A stretch of DNA of 64,000 bases, taken from the NCBI RefSeq assembly GCF_008831265.1, contig NZ_VTTH01000001.1:682001-746000 (forward strand), read 5' to 3'. This document shows, piece after piece, positions 19,051 to 28,260 of this stretch. Both the position numbers and the translations under genes were made by a program. How positions within the stretch are numbered: the stretch's first letter is position 1; every line of letters starts with the position of its first letter. The DNA is from Lacisediminimonas profundi. Lineage in GTDB: Bacteria; Pseudomonadota; Gammaproteobacteria; Burkholderiales; Burkholderiaceae_D. Under the pieces are notes generated by a model, which was given only the letters and a program-made list of their open reading frames with translations, was not told the origin of the DNA and did no database searches.

Positions 19051-19826
19051 TTGTATTGGGGTTTGCGTTTTTCGAGGAAGGCGGTGATGCCCTCCTTGCC
19101 GTCGGCGTGACGCTGGCATGCGATGAAGCTGTCCTTCTCGGCTTCGAGTTGCTGCTCCAGCGGATTGGTCTGCGCCTCCCGTATCAGGGTCTTGATGCGC
19201 TCGACCGCATTCGGTGACAGCCGGGCCAGTTCCTCTGCCCATGCCAGCGCAGCGTCCAGTGCTGTGCCGTCTGGCACCACCCGGTTGACGATGCCCAGTT
19301 CGTTCAGGCGCGCACCCAGTATCGGCTTGCCCTCCATCAGCAGTTCGGTCGCCAGCTGGCGTGGCAGCGAGCGGGTCAGGAACCATGATCCGCCGCCATC
19401 GGGCGTCAGGCCGATCCGTCCGTAAGACATGATGAATTTCGCGCTGGATCCGGCGACGATGAAATCGCAGGCCAGCGCCAGCGAAAAGCCGGCTCCGGCT
19501 GCGGCGCCATCGACAGCCGCGATCACGGGCTTGGGGCAGTCGCGCAGCGCATTCACCCATGAAGCCAGGCCGTCGAGCGTTGCGACTTGCACGCCAGGGT
19601 CCTTGCTGCGGTTCTCCAGCAGCCGGTTCAGGTTGCCGCCGGCACAGAAAAAATTGTCGGCGCCGGTGAGTATCACTGCGCGAATCGAGGTGTCGCGTTC
19701 GGCAGTGGTCAGCGTCTCGACTGCAGCGGCATACATGTCGGGGTGCAGGGCATTGAGCGCGCCGGGATTGGAGAGAGTGAGGATCAGCGTGGAATCGCGT
19801 CGTGAGGCTTTGAGTTCGGCGGACAT
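19047..19826 (-). CDS. Enoyl-CoA hydratase/isomerase
   Basis: A 259-residue crotonase-fold protein. The CoA/oxyanion segments are ADNFFCAGGNL and AVDGAAAGAGFSLALACDF, followed by YGRIGLTPDGGGSW, which carries Asp where hydratases often carry Glu, as in PaaG-like isomerases. The length equals the family norm. It heads a minus-strand group with a histidine phosphatase, APH-like kinase, acyl-CoA dehydrogenase and GST, pointing to acyl-CoA catabolism. The start at MSAELKAS is taken because the domain begins there; the longer frame has no ribosome site. Confidence 0.9.
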   Translation of the reverse strand: MSAELKASRRDSTLILTLSNPGALNALHPDMYAAAVETLTTAERDTSIRAVILTGADNFFCAGGNLNRLLENRSKDPGVQVATLDGLASWVNALRDCPKPVIAAVDGAAAGAGFSLALACDFIVAGSSAKFIMSYGRIGLTPDGGGSWFLTRSLPRQLATELLMEGKPILGARLNELGIVNRVVPDGTALDAALAWAEELARLSPNAVERIKTLIREAQTNPLEQQLEAEKDSFIACQRHADGKEGITAFLEKRKPQYK

Positions 19827-19926
19827 GAATTGCTCAGGTAGGTTGCGGAAATCTGGATGGGGGAAATGATAGCCGAATAAGGGAGGGAAAATCACACCGG
19901 CGTCCGGCATGTAGTGCGGCATGAAG

Positions 19927-19962
19927 TGCAGCAGGGAGTGCAGCAGGGAGTGCGGCAGGGGG
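19927..19962. repeat. 12-bp tandem repeat, three units
   Basis: Two identical units TGCAGCAGGGAG and a third, TGCGGCAGGGGG, stand in the divergent gap between the enoyl-CoA hydratase gene (minus) and the GST gene (plus). The array is upstream of both genes and could affect promoter spacing. Confidence 0.8.
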
Positions 19963-20039
19963 ATTTTCGGGTAGAGTTCGAAAACCCCGCGCGCCCGGTG
20001 CGCCGCTCAAAATCAATCAACAGGCAACAGGAGACATGC

Positions 20040-20678
20040 ATGCTCAAGCTTTGCGGATTCCCGGTCAGTAACTACTACAACAAGGTCAAGCTGGTCTTGC
20101 TGGAAAAGGACATCCCTTTCGAAGAACACACGGTCACGCCCGGCCGCTCGCCGGACTTGCTGGCAAAGTCCCCGCTGGGCAAGGTGCCATTCCTTGAAAC
20201 CGGGGAGGGCGTCCTGATCGAATCGCAGGTGCAGGTCGAATATCTCGAAGACGCCTATCCGCAAAAACCGCTGATGCCGGCCGATCCGTTCAAGGCGGCC
20301 AAGGTGCGCGAGTTGATCACCTTCATGGAACTGCATCTGGAACTGGTGGCGCGCGAGGTGTACATGCTGGCGTTCTTCGGTGGCACGGTGTCGGACGAGA
20401 TGAAAATCCGCACCGAGAAACTGTTGCAGCGGAATGTGGAGGCATTCAAGCGGATGGTGAAGTTCGATCCATACATTCTCGGCGACGAATTCACGCTGGC
20501 CGATGTCGCGGCCCTGGTGCACCTGCCGTTGGTGGGGATGGCCAGCAAGATCGTTTATGGCGAGGATGTACTGGCTGACCTGCCGATCCGGGATTACACG
20601 AAGATGCTGGGTCAGCGGGCCTCGGTGCAGAAGGTGACTGCGGACCGGAAGGCTTATCAAGAGTCGGTGAAGAAGTAG
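20040..20678 (+). CDS. Glutathione S-transferase family protein
   Basis: A 212-residue GST. The thioredoxin fold starts MLKLCGFPVSNYYNKVKL, with the cis-Pro segment LGKVPFLE and the ESQVQVEYLED glutathione-contact turn. The C-terminal domain includes YILGDEFTLADVAALVHL. AACAGGAG precedes the chosen ATG; a longer open frame upstream only reads through the 12-bp repeat. It converges with the aminotransferase gene on a long hairpin. The substrate is unknown. Confidence 0.88.
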   Translation: MLKLCGFPVSNYYNKVKLVLLEKDIPFEEHTVTPGRSPDLLAKSPLGKVPFLETGEGVLIESQVQVEYLEDAYPQKPLMPADPFKAAKVRELITFMELHLELVAREVYMLAFFGGTVSDEMKIRTEKLLQRNVEAFKRMVKFDPYILGDEFTLADVAALVHLPLVGMASKIVYGEDVLADLPIRDYTKMLGQRASVQKVTADRKAYQESVKK

Positions 20679-20690
20679 GGCGGGGATTTA

Positions 20691-20755
20691 CCCTGGGCAC
20701 GCCATGAATGCTCCCTCCCCTTGAAAGGGAGGGAGCGTCAATGGCGTGCCCAGGG
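20691..20755. terminator. REP-like long hairpin between convergent genes
   Basis: A 65-bp hairpin: outer arms CCCTGGGCACGCCAT and ATGGCGTGCCCAGGG pair perfectly over 15 bp, and an inner GCTCCCTCCC/GGGAGGGAGC stem (20710-20736) caps it. It is copy 2 and the fullest member of the repeat family also seen at 3305, 47299 and 47373. Lying between two convergent genes, it probably stops transcription from both sides. Confidence 0.85.
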
Positions 20756-20784
20756 CCACGCCATGAACCGGGATATCGCTTGAT

Positions 20785-21978
20785 TCAAAGCCTCGCCAGT
20801 CGCTCCAGCGCCAAGCTCAGCGTCTCATCCTTCTTCGCAAAACAAAATCTCACCACCCCCGACTCCCGCGGCGTGTCATAGAACGCTGACACCGGGATCG
20901 CCGCCACGCCGATTTCCGAGGTCAGCCACATGGCGAACTCTGCCTCCGACTGGCCGGAAATCTTCGTGTAATCGACGCACTGGAAATACGTGCCATCCGA
21001 CGGCAGCATCCTGAAGCGGGTGTTCTTCAATCCGTCGCGGAACAGGTCGCGTTTCTTCTGATAGAACGCCGGCAGTTCCAGATACGGCCGCGGATTCGCC
21101 ATGTAGGCTGCAATCGCATGCTGCACCGGCGTGTTGACCGTGAAGACGTTGAACTGATGTACCTTGCGGAATTCTGCCGACAGCATTGCCGGCGCGGCGA
21201 CATAGCCGATCTTCCACCCGGTCACGTGGTAGGTCTTGCCGAAACTGGAAACGACGAAGGTACGTGCCGCCAGTTCAGGAATCCGGCATAGCGATTCATG
21301 CTGCAGGCCGTCGTACACCATGTGCTCGTATACCTCATCCGACAGGATCAGGATCTGCGTGCCGCGCACGATGTCGGCCAGCGCCGCCGTGTCTTCCGGG
21401 CGCAATACCGAACCGGTGGGATTGTGCGGCGAATTCAGCATGATCAGCCGCGTCTTCGGCGACACCGCGGCGGCGACCTTGTCCCATGGGACTGCATAGC
21501 CGCGCTCGGTCAGGCTCATCTGCACGAACACCGGCTTGCCGCCGGCGAGCTCGATCGCCGGCACGTAGCTGTCGTAGGCAGGTTCGATCACGATTACTTC
21601 ATCGCCCGGATGCACGCAGCACAGGACCGTGGTCAGGATCGCCTGGGTCGCACCAGCGGTGACCGTGATCTCGGTCGCCGGGTCGTAGGTCGCGCCATAC
21701 AGCTTGCCGATCTTGCTGGCGATGGCGTCCCGCAGTGCCGGCACGCCGGCCATCGGTGGATACTGGTTCAGCCCGGCCTTCATCGCGGCAGTCACCGCGT
21801 CCGGCAGCGTCGGGTCGCATTCGAAATCAGGGAATCCCTGGCCGAGGTTGACTGCGCCTTTTTCGGTGGCGAGCGCCGACATGACGGTGAAGATGGTCGT
21901 GCCCACGCGCGGCAGCCGCGATTGAAGCGGCGCCAGCGCCGGAATTGTCTGGGATAGTGGAACCGCTTGCTTGTTCAT
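20785..21978 (-). CDS. Pyridoxal-phosphate aminotransferase (YbdL-like)
   Basis: A 397-residue fold-type I class I/II aminotransferase. The PLP lysine lies in VVSSFGKTYHVTGWKIGY, the Asp/Tyr segment in LILSDEVYEHMVYDG, the N-terminal substrate segment NLGQGFPDFECD is typical of the methionine (YbdL)/kynurenine aminotransferase branch, and VVRFCFAKKDETL holds the carboxylate arginine. It likely transfers the amino group of methionine or an aromatic amino acid to a 2-oxoacid. It is monocistronic by spacing. Confidence 0.9.
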   Translation of the reverse strand: MNKQAVPLSQTIPALAPLQSRLPRVGTTIFTVMSALATEKGAVNLGQGFPDFECDPTLPDAVTAAMKAGLNQYPPMAGVPALRDAIASKIGKLYGATYDPATEITVTAGATQAILTTVLCCVHPGDEVIVIEPAYDSYVPAIELAGGKPVFVQMSLTERGYAVPWDKVAAAVSPKTRLIMLNSPHNPTGSVLRPEDTAALADIVRGTQILILSDEVYEHMVYDGLQHESLCRIPELAARTFVVSSFGKTYHVTGWKIGYVAAPAMLSAEFRKVHQFNVFTVNTPVQHAIAAYMANPRPYLELPAFYQKKRDLFRDGLKNTRFRMLPSDGTYFQCVDYTKISGQSEAEFAMWLTSEIGVAAIPVSAFYDTPRESGVVRFCFAKKDETLSLALERLARL

Positions 21979-22070
21979 GCGCGTGGTGGTGGGTGCGGGG
22001 AAGGAGGGTGCATTCTAAAGCGGGCTTGTTTTCCCTGCAATGCGCGACTGGCCAGCCTCGGCCCTGGCGG

Positions 22071-22538
22071 CTACCCGGCCTGAGAGGTGGACGAAGCAGA
22101 AACAAACGCGTCCTGCCACACTTGCGGGGTCACGATTGCATACAGGCCGCGCCGCCGCATCTGTCGCGCCAGCTTTAGTAACGCCTTGTCTTTCGTGATC
22201 AGCGCCGATGCGCCGGCATCGCGCGCCAGTTCGAGGAATTTCTGGTCGTCGGTGTCCTTGCATGACGGCAGCGCCAGCGCTACCGGATCGCCTTCCCACA
22301 TCCGCACCAGCCGGGTGAAACGGTCATGCGCAATGGCGCGGCTGTCCTGGTCCAGCGGCAGATGCGGATAGTCCAGCACGATGCGCCACTCGCAGGAACA
22401 ATCGGCCCGCGTCCAGGCCTCGATGCTGCCGTCCTCCAGCGCAGCCAGCAAGGGCTGCCAGCGCGGATCATTGAACACGAACAGGTCGAGCAATACGTTG
22501 GTATCGATGACGACGCGATTCTGTATCATGGGCAACAT
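22071..22538 (-). CDS. PIN-domain protein (putative toxin, COG1569-like)
   Basis: A 155-residue PIN-domain protein. The acidic active site begins with [12 protein letters not shown] (Asp12), a central acidic residue lies in CEWRIVL, and [12 protein letters not shown] plus [12 protein letters not shown] carry the C-terminal aspartates. PIN proteins of this branch are predicted ribonucleases, often toxins, but no antitoxin-like gene adjoins. The start at 22538 is chosen for GGAG six bases upstream; ATGs at 22550 and 22565 are worse placed. It is divergent from yaaA, with only 25 bases between start codons. Confidence 0.82.
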   Translation of the reverse strand: MLPMIQNRVVIDTNVLLDLFVFNDPRWQPLLAALEDGSIEAWTRADCSCEWRIVLDYPHLPLDQDSRAIAHDRFTRLVRMWEGDPVALALPSCKDTDDQKFLELARDAGASALITKDKALLKLARQMRRRGLYAIVTPQVWQDAFVSASSTSQAG

Positions 22539-22563
22539 TGAATGCTCCATTTCTCCTGCCCAC

Positions 22564-23340
22564 ATGCTGATTGTCCTTTCACCTGCAAAAACACTCGATT
22601 ACGACTCGCCCGTACCAACCGAAGCGCATACCCGACCCGACTTCATGGACCGCTCCGCGGAACTGATAGAGGTGCTGCGCAGCTTGTCGCCGCAGCAGGT
22701 TGGCAGCCTGATGAGCATCTCCGATCCGCTGGCAGCGCTCAATGCCCACCGCTATGCGCGCTGGTCGCCGCGCTTGACCAGCGCCAATTCGCGCCAGGCA
22801 GTGTTCGCTTTCAACGGCGACGTCTATGAAGGCCTCGACGCCCGCTCGCTGACGCCGGCCCAGGTCGGATGGGCACAGGACCACCTCCGGATTTTATCCG
22901 GACTGTACGGGGTGCTGCGTCCGCTGGACCGCATGCAGCCGTACCGGCTGGAAATGGGAACCCGCCTGGCGAACCCGCATGGACGCGACCTGTATGCGTT
23001 CTGGGGGGAGCAGGTGACGCGCGCGCTGGCGGCGCAGCTGAAGGCGCAAAAAGCCCCGGCATTGCTCAATCTGGCGTCCGAAGAATACTTCAAGGTGGTC
23101 AAGCCGGCGCTGCTGCCGGTGCCGGTGATCTCGCCGGTTTTCCAGGACTGGAAGGGTGGCAGGTACAAGATCATCTCCTTCTACGCCAAGCGCGCGCGCG
23201 GTTTGATGGCGCGTTATGCGGCAGAGAACAACATTACCGAGCCGGGGAAGCTGAAGGAGTTCGACAGCGAAGGTTATGCTTTCGACGAGAGCGCATCCGG
23301 CGAAAGGGAGTGGGTGTTCCGGCGGCGGGTGGAGCAGTGA
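22564..23340 (+). CDS. yaaA: Peroxide stress protein YaaA
   Basis: A 258-residue DUF328/UPF0246 protein, exactly the E. coli YaaA length. It shows the signature start [14 protein letters not shown], and [23 protein letters not shown] and [11 protein letters not shown]. YaaA limits free iron and DNA damage under peroxide stress and binds DNA in E. coli. The gene is divergent from the PIN gene, so its promoter must lie inside that gene. Confidence 0.94.
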   Translation: MLIVLSPAKTLDYDSPVPTEAHTRPDFMDRSAELIEVLRSLSPQQVGSLMSISDPLAALNAHRYARWSPRLTSANSRQAVFAFNGDVYEGLDARSLTPAQVGWAQDHLRILSGLYGVLRPLDRMQPYRLEMGTRLANPHGRDLYAFWGEQVTRALAAQLKAQKAPALLNLASEEYFKVVKPALLPVPVISPVFQDWKGGRYKIISFYAKRARGLMARYAAENNITEPGKLKEFDSEGYAFDESASGEREWVFRRRVEQ

Positions 23341-23412
23341 ACGAGGGGGCGGCAGGCCGGTGTGGCGGCCCGGTGCGCGGCCCGGTTCGCCCGCCTCACT
23401 GGAGACAGCAAA

Positions 23413-24225
23413 TTACTCCCAGACCTTCCACCACGACGATTTACTCTTGCCGGGCTGCTGGCCGGTAGCCGACAGCTGGCTGTTCGGGAAATTCTTGCGG
23501 TAGACACGCTCGGCATCATCGCGCAGCTCCGTCATTCCCAGCGCATCATAGGAGCGCACCAGGATCCACAGGGCTTCCTCGATGGCCGGCGCTTCGCGGA
23601 AATTCTGTACCGAGCTTTGGGCCCGGTTGGCGGCTGCCAGGTAGGCGCCGCGACGGTAGTAGTATCGTGCCACGTGGACGTCGTATTCGGCCATCGCATT
23701 GAGCAGGTAGCCCAGGCGGTCGGAGGCGTCCGGTGCATAGATGCTTTTCGGGAACCGTTCCACCAGCAGCTTGAACGAGTCGAATGCTTCGCGCAGGGCC
23801 TTCTGGTCGCGTTCGCTCGGATCCTGGCTGGCCATGAATTCGAGGATGCTCTTGCGGTCGTTGAAATTGACCAGGCCGCGCAGGTAATACATGTAGTCGA
23901 CGTTGGGGTGGTCCGGATGCAGCTTGATGAAGCGGTCGATGGCGGCAAGCGCCAGCGCCTGGTCCCCGGCACGGTAATGGACATAGGCGGTATCCATCTG
24001 CGCTTGTTGCGCATAGGTGCCGAATGGATAACGCGACTCCAGCTTCTCCAGGTATTTCAGCGCCAGGTCGTAATTCACCGCGGCGATCTCGGTGCGGGCC
24101 TCCGCGTACAACTTGCTGGCCGACCAGCCGCGGGTTTCGTCGACGGTGTCGCTTTGCAATATACTGCACGCCGACAGAGACAGCACGATCGCAGCCAGCG
24201 TGATTTTCAGAATGTGGATTCGCAT
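23413..24225 (-). CDS. bamD: Outer-membrane assembly lipoprotein BamD
   Basis: A 270-residue lipoprotein with a signal peptide ending LSLSAC (lipid Cys20) and TPR repeats over about 40-240 (for example LYAEARTEIAAVNYDLALKY and AQMDTAYVHYRAGDQALALA). BamD is the essential TPR lipoprotein of the BAM complex that inserts beta-barrel proteins in the outer membrane. It is divergent from rluD, the same arrangement found in many Gram-negatives. Confidence 0.96.
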   Translation of the reverse strand: MRIHILKITLAAIVLSLSACSILQSDTVDETRGWSASKLYAEARTEIAAVNYDLALKYLEKLESRYPFGTYAQQAQMDTAYVHYRAGDQALALAAIDRFIKLHPDHPNVDYMYYLRGLVNFNDRKSILEFMASQDPSERDQKALREAFDSFKLLVERFPKSIYAPDASDRLGYLLNAMAEYDVHVARYYYRRGAYLAAANRAQSSVQNFREAPAIEEALWILVRSYDALGMTELRDDAERVYRKNFPNSQLSATGQQPGKSKSSWWKVWE

Positions 24226-24285
24226 GGAATGTGGCAGAAGTACACCTAGGACGGTGCCCGATTATAGCCGAAGGAATTACCAGAA

Positions 24286-25287
24286 ATGCCGATGACGCCA
24301 GACTCTTCCACCGATGCACCCCTCGATTCCGATCTGGAAGACGACGAAAGCGCCGCTCCCATCACCGTAAAGCTGAACCCGGAGTTCTGCGGCGTCCGCC
24401 TGGACAAGGCGCTTTCCAGCTTGATTCCGCAGTACTCGCGCAGCCGCCTGCAGCAGTGGATAGACCAGGGCTTTGTGACCATCGACGGACAGCCGGCGCG
24501 CGGCAAGGCCACCGTGTACGGTGACGAATCCGTCACCGTGCTGCCGCAGTTGGTGGAAAGCCAGCAGCCCTACCAGCCCGAGCCGATGACGCTGGACATC
24601 GTGCATGAAGACGCCACCTTGCTGGTGATCAACAAGCCGGCCGGCATGGTGGTCCACCCGGGCGCCGGCAACTGGAGCGGCACTTTGCTTAACGGCCTGC
24701 TGCATTACTGTCCGGCACTGGCCGTCGTGCCGCGCGCCGGCATCGTGCACCGGCTTGACAAGGACACGACCGGGCTGATGGTGGTGGCCAAGACCCTCGC
24801 TGCCCAAGCCGACCTGGTGCGGCAGTTGCAGGCGCGCACCGTGCAGCGCGATTACCTGGCGCTGACCTGGGGCACGACCCAGCCGAGCGGCATGATCGAC
24901 GCGCCGATCGGACGCCATCCGCGCGACCGCGTGAAGATGGCAGTGGTCGGCGAAGATGAAAATGGCAAGCCTGCGGTCACTCGCTACCATCGCCTGGCGA
25001 CCGGCATGCTGAGCCGCATCCCGGTCAGCCTGGTGCGCTGCCAGCTGGAGACCGGGCGCACCCACCAGATCCGGGTGCACATGCAGTCAGTCGGTTTTCC
25101 GCTGGTTGGCGATTCGGTGTACGGCAAGCGGCACCTGGTGTCGGCTTTCCCGCGCCAGGCGCTGCATGCCTGCCGGCTGGGGCTGTTGCATCCGCGCTCC
25201 GGCAAGCCGCGCTCCTGGACCGCGCCGCTGCCGGAGGACATGAAAGCCTTGCTGGCCCAGGCCGGCATCGCAGAGCCGGAATTGTGA
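24286..25287 (+). CDS. rluD: 23S rRNA pseudouridine synthase D
   Basis: A 333-residue RluA-family synthase. An N-terminal S4 domain (VRLDKALSSLIPQYSRSRLQQ) precedes the catalytic domain with GIVHRLDKDTTGLMVVAK (catalytic Asp158) and RTHQIRVHM. RluD makes pseudouridines 1911, 1915 and 1917 in helix 69 of 23S rRNA. It overlaps the next gene pgeF by four bases, a usual pairing. Confidence 0.95.
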   Translation: MPMTPDSSTDAPLDSDLEDDESAAPITVKLNPEFCGVRLDKALSSLIPQYSRSRLQQWIDQGFVTIDGQPARGKATVYGDESVTVLPQLVESQQPYQPEPMTLDIVHEDATLLVINKPAGMVVHPGAGNWSGTLLNGLLHYCPALAVVPRAGIVHRLDKDTTGLMVVAKTLAAQADLVRQLQARTVQRDYLALTWGTTQPSGMIDAPIGRHPRDRVKMAVVGEDENGKPAVTRYHRLATGMLSRIPVSLVRCQLETGRTHQIRVHMQSVGFPLVGDSVYGKRHLVSAFPRQALHACRLGLLHPRSGKPRSWTAPLPEDMKALLAQAGIAEPEL

Positions 25288-26045
25288 TTCCAGTGCTGCG
25301 GCCCGACTGGCCTGCGCCGGCGCCGCCGGTTGGCGCATTGTCCACGCTGCGCGCGGGCGGTGTCAGCAGCGGGCCGTGGGGCGATCTCGACGGCGGTGGC
25401 GGGCTCGATCTCGGGCTGCATGTCGGCGACCGCGAGGATGATGTGCGCGAGAACCGGCGCCGGCTGCGTGCGCTGCTGCCGGCCGAGCCGGCGTGGCTGA
25501 CGCAGGTGCATGGCGCGACGGTGGTGGACGCGGCCAATGCGGCAGGGGCACCACCTCCGTGCGCCGATGCCAGCTTCAGCAATCGCCCGGGCGTGGTGTG
25601 CGCGATCCTGACAGCGGATTGCATGCCGGTGCTGCTGGCTGACGTGAATGGCAAGGTGGTCGGCGCAGCGCATGCGGGCTGGCGCGGACTGGCGGGCGGC
25701 GTGCTGGAGAACACGCTGCAGGCAATGCGGGATGCGGGAGCGGGCGACATCGTCGCCTGGCTGGGGCCGGCAATCGGGCCCGCCAATTTTGAAGTGGGGG
25801 AGGACGTGCGCACGGCATTCATCGCGCATGATCCGTCCGCTGTCGGGGCCTTCGCGCCGCGTCCCGGCGTCAGCGGGAAATACCTGGCCGATCTCTACGC
25901 GCTGGCCCGGCTGCGGCTGGGCGCCGCGGGCGTCACCGCCATCGGCGGAGGCGGACATTGCACAGTGGCCGAGCCGCAGTCTTTCTATTCGTATCGGCGC
26001 GACGGCGTGACGGGACGGATGGCGACCCTGATCTGGATACCCTGA
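25284..26045 (+). CDS. pgeF: Peptidoglycan editing factor PgeF (multicopper polyphenol oxidase/laccase domain)
   Basis: A 253-residue YfiH/laccase-domain protein. The zinc-site segments are TQVHGATVVDA, ILTADCMPVLLAD and AAHAGWRGLAGGV, and GGGGHCTVAEPQSFYSYRRDG closes the protein. PgeF hydrolyses a mis-incorporated L-Ser-containing peptidoglycan precursor in E. coli. The GTG start overlaps the rluD stop (GTGA), so translation is coupled. Confidence 0.94.
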   Translation: MIPVLRPDWPAPAPPVGALSTLRAGGVSSGPWGDLDGGGGLDLGLHVGDREDDVRENRRRLRALLPAEPAWLTQVHGATVVDAANAAGAPPPCADASFSNRPGVVCAILTADCMPVLLADVNGKVVGAAHAGWRGLAGGVLENTLQAMRDAGAGDIVAWLGPAIGPANFEVGEDVRTAFIAHDPSAVGAFAPRPGVSGKYLADLYALARLRLGAAGVTAIGGGGHCTVAEPQSFYSYRRDGVTGRMATLIWIP

Positions 26046-26067
26046 GTCCCTGAATGTTCGGTTTTTT

Positions 26068-26301
26068 TTAGTCCGGAGAGGTCCCGGATTGCGTATCCGT
26101 GGGATGCTTGTCGGCTGCCTGCCGCGCTGCCAATCCGGCGTCCTGTTTCCTCTTGCGCTGCTTCGAGCCGCTGATGTATAAGATGATTGCTACCGGCAAC
26201 AAGCCGTAGAGCACGAAAGTCAGGATGCCGGCTACCACGCTGTTTTCGGTGATTGCCATCATCAGCACGACATAGATCCAGCCGATTGCGACGATATTCA
26301 T
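26068..26301 (-). CDS. Small two-span membrane protein
   Basis: A 77-residue protein starting MNIVAIGWIYVVLMMAI, with two predicted membrane spans (about 3-20 and 24-44) and a polar, basic tail (KQRKRKQ). It has no recognised domain. It converges with pgeF and is divergent from phaC. A TTG at 26355 would add 18 residues; the ATG is preferred although its ribosome site is poor. Confidence 0.65.
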   Translation of the reverse strand: MNIVAIGWIYVVLMMAITENSVVAGILTFVLYGLLPVAIILYISGSKQRKRKQDAGLAARQAADKHPTDTQSGTSPD

Positions 26302-26378
26302 TGAGGAAGCTGCCGCAGCCTTGGCGGTTCTAAAAATCCGGAAGAGACGTAACAATACGCGAAACGAGTGAGATCAGC

Positions 26379-28106
26379 ATGAATACCCCGGACCCGCAGG
26401 CCGCCGCGCAGGCGTGGATCAACGAGATTTCGGATCCCCTCAAGTGGCAGTCCTGGCTGCAGCAGCCGCCGTTCGCCGACCTGTTCAAGGCCGGGCTTCC
26501 CAAGTCAGGGCCGTCCGGCGAGCTTCCCGTCGCAGTCGATCCAGCCCGCATGAAGCAGCTGCAGGAAGAATACGTGCAGCAGATCACGGCGCTGTGGCAG
26601 GACCTGGCGAGCGCCCGGGCGCCGGCGGTGGACGACAAACGGTTCGCCGGAGCTGCCTGGCACAGCAATCCATTGTCGGCATTCAATGCGGCGGTCTACC
26701 TGCTCAACGGCCGTTTCCTGTCTTCCATGGTCGATGCAGTCCAGGCCACGCCGAAGGTCAAGCAGAAAATCCGTTTCGCCGTCCAGCAGACTGTGGATGC
26801 GCTGTCGCCGGCCAACTTCCTGGTCACCAATCCCGAGGCGCAGCAAAAAATCATCGAGACCAGGGGCCAGAGTCTGCAGCGCGGTATCGCCCACATGCTG
26901 GCCGACATGCAGAAAGGCCACATCTCGCAGACCGACGAAGAGGCCTTCGAGATCGGGCGCAATGTCGCCACGACCGAGGGCGCGGTGGTGTACGAGAACG
27001 CATTGTTCCAGCTGATCCAGTACAAGCCGCAGACCCGCACGGTATATGAAAAGCCGCTGGTGATCGTGCCGCCGTGCATCAACAAGTACTACATCCTGGA
27101 CCTGCAGCCCGCCAATTCGCTGGTGCGCCATGCGGTGCTGCAGGGGCATACCGTATTCCTGGTGTCCTGGTGCAATCCACAGCCGGAACTGGGAAGGCTG
27201 ACCTGGGACGACTACGTCGAAGAAGGGGCGATCCGGGCCTTGCACGTGGCGCAGGAAATTTCCGGCCAGCCACAGGTCAACGCACTGGGATTCTGCGTCG
27301 GCGGCACCATCCTTTCCACCGCGCTGGCGGTACTGGCGGCGCGCGGCGAAAAGCCGGTGTCAAGCCTGACGCTGCTGACTGCACTGCTTGATTTTTCCGA
27401 TGCCGGCACGCTCGAGGTTTTTATCGACGAGGCGCAGGTGGCGCATCGTGAGCGTGAGATCGGCGGCGGCGGCCTCATGCTTGGCCGTGAATTTTCCGCT
27501 GCATTTTCCAGCCTGCGGCCAAATGACCTGATCTGGAACTATGTCGAGTCGAACTACCTGATGGGCGAGGATCCGCCACCATTCGACTTGCTGTACTGGA
27601 ATGCCGACGGCACCAATCTCCCCGGGCCGATGTTCTGCTGGTATCTGCGCAACCTGTACCTGGAAAACAGCCTGAAGGTGCCGAACAAGTTGCGCGTGTG
27701 CGGCCAGCCGGTAGACCTTGGTGCGATCGACGTGCCGGCGCTGATCTACGCCTCGCGGGAGGATCACATCGTGCCGTGGGCGACGGCGTATGCCAACACC
27801 CGGTTAATCAACCGCAAGAAGCCGGCGAACAACCGTTTCATACTTGGCGCCTCCGGTCATATTGCCGGCGTGATCAATCCGCCGGAAAAAAAGAAGCGCA
27901 GTTACTGGATCAACAAGCAACTGCCCGTGGATGCGCAGGAGTGGTTGCAAAGAGCCACTGAAAAGCCCGGCAGCTGGTGGCCGGAATGGTCGGCTTTCCT
28001 GGCACGTTACGCCGGGAAGGAAGTGCCGGCGCCGCGGCGTTACGGCAATGCCCATTACAAGCCGGTTGAAGCGGCGCCGGGCCGCTATGTCAAGGTCAAG
28101 GCGTAA
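26379..28106 (+). CDS. phaC: Class I poly(3-hydroxyalkanoate) synthase
   Basis: A 575-residue PHA polymerase. The lipase-like box LGFCVGGT holds the catalytic Cys306; the catalytic Asp is in YASREDHIVPW and the His in LGASGHIAGVINPP. The N-terminal PhaC domain (about 70-240) includes NPLSAFNAAVYLLNGRFL. It polymerises (R)-3-hydroxybutyryl-CoA on granules. The regulator phaR follows on the same strand; phaA and phaB are not in the window. Confidence 0.97.
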   Translation: MNTPDPQAAAQAWINEISDPLKWQSWLQQPPFADLFKAGLPKSGPSGELPVAVDPARMKQLQEEYVQQITALWQDLASARAPAVDDKRFAGAAWHSNPLSAFNAAVYLLNGRFLSSMVDAVQATPKVKQKIRFAVQQTVDALSPANFLVTNPEAQQKIIETRGQSLQRGIAHMLADMQKGHISQTDEEAFEIGRNVATTEGAVVYENALFQLIQYKPQTRTVYEKPLVIVPPCINKYYILDLQPANSLVRHAVLQGHTVFLVSWCNPQPELGRLTWDDYVEEGAIRALHVAQEISGQPQVNALGFCVGGTILSTALAVLAARGEKPVSSLTLLTALLDFSDAGTLEVFIDEAQVAHREREIGGGGLMLGREFSAAFSSLRPNDLIWNYVESNYLMGEDPPPFDLLYWNADGTNLPGPMFCWYLRNLYLENSLKVPNKLRVCGQPVDLGAIDVPALIYASREDHIVPWATAYANTRLINRKKPANNRFILGASGHIAGVINPPEKKKRSYWINKQLPVDAQEWLQRATEKPGSWWPEWSAFLARYAGKEVPAPRRYGNAHYKPVEAAPGRYVKVKA

Positions 28107-28260
28107 GGTCTGTGTAAGGCCGGGGTGCAGGTATCGCATCGCACCAATGTGCGGTTGCGGCGTCGGAGTTTTGGCAGTATAAACGTCGGATAACACCCGC
28201 CGCAGGATTTCAATTGACGGCGGCCTGACTGAAGTCCCGGAGCAAGGTGAAAGATCAGCA

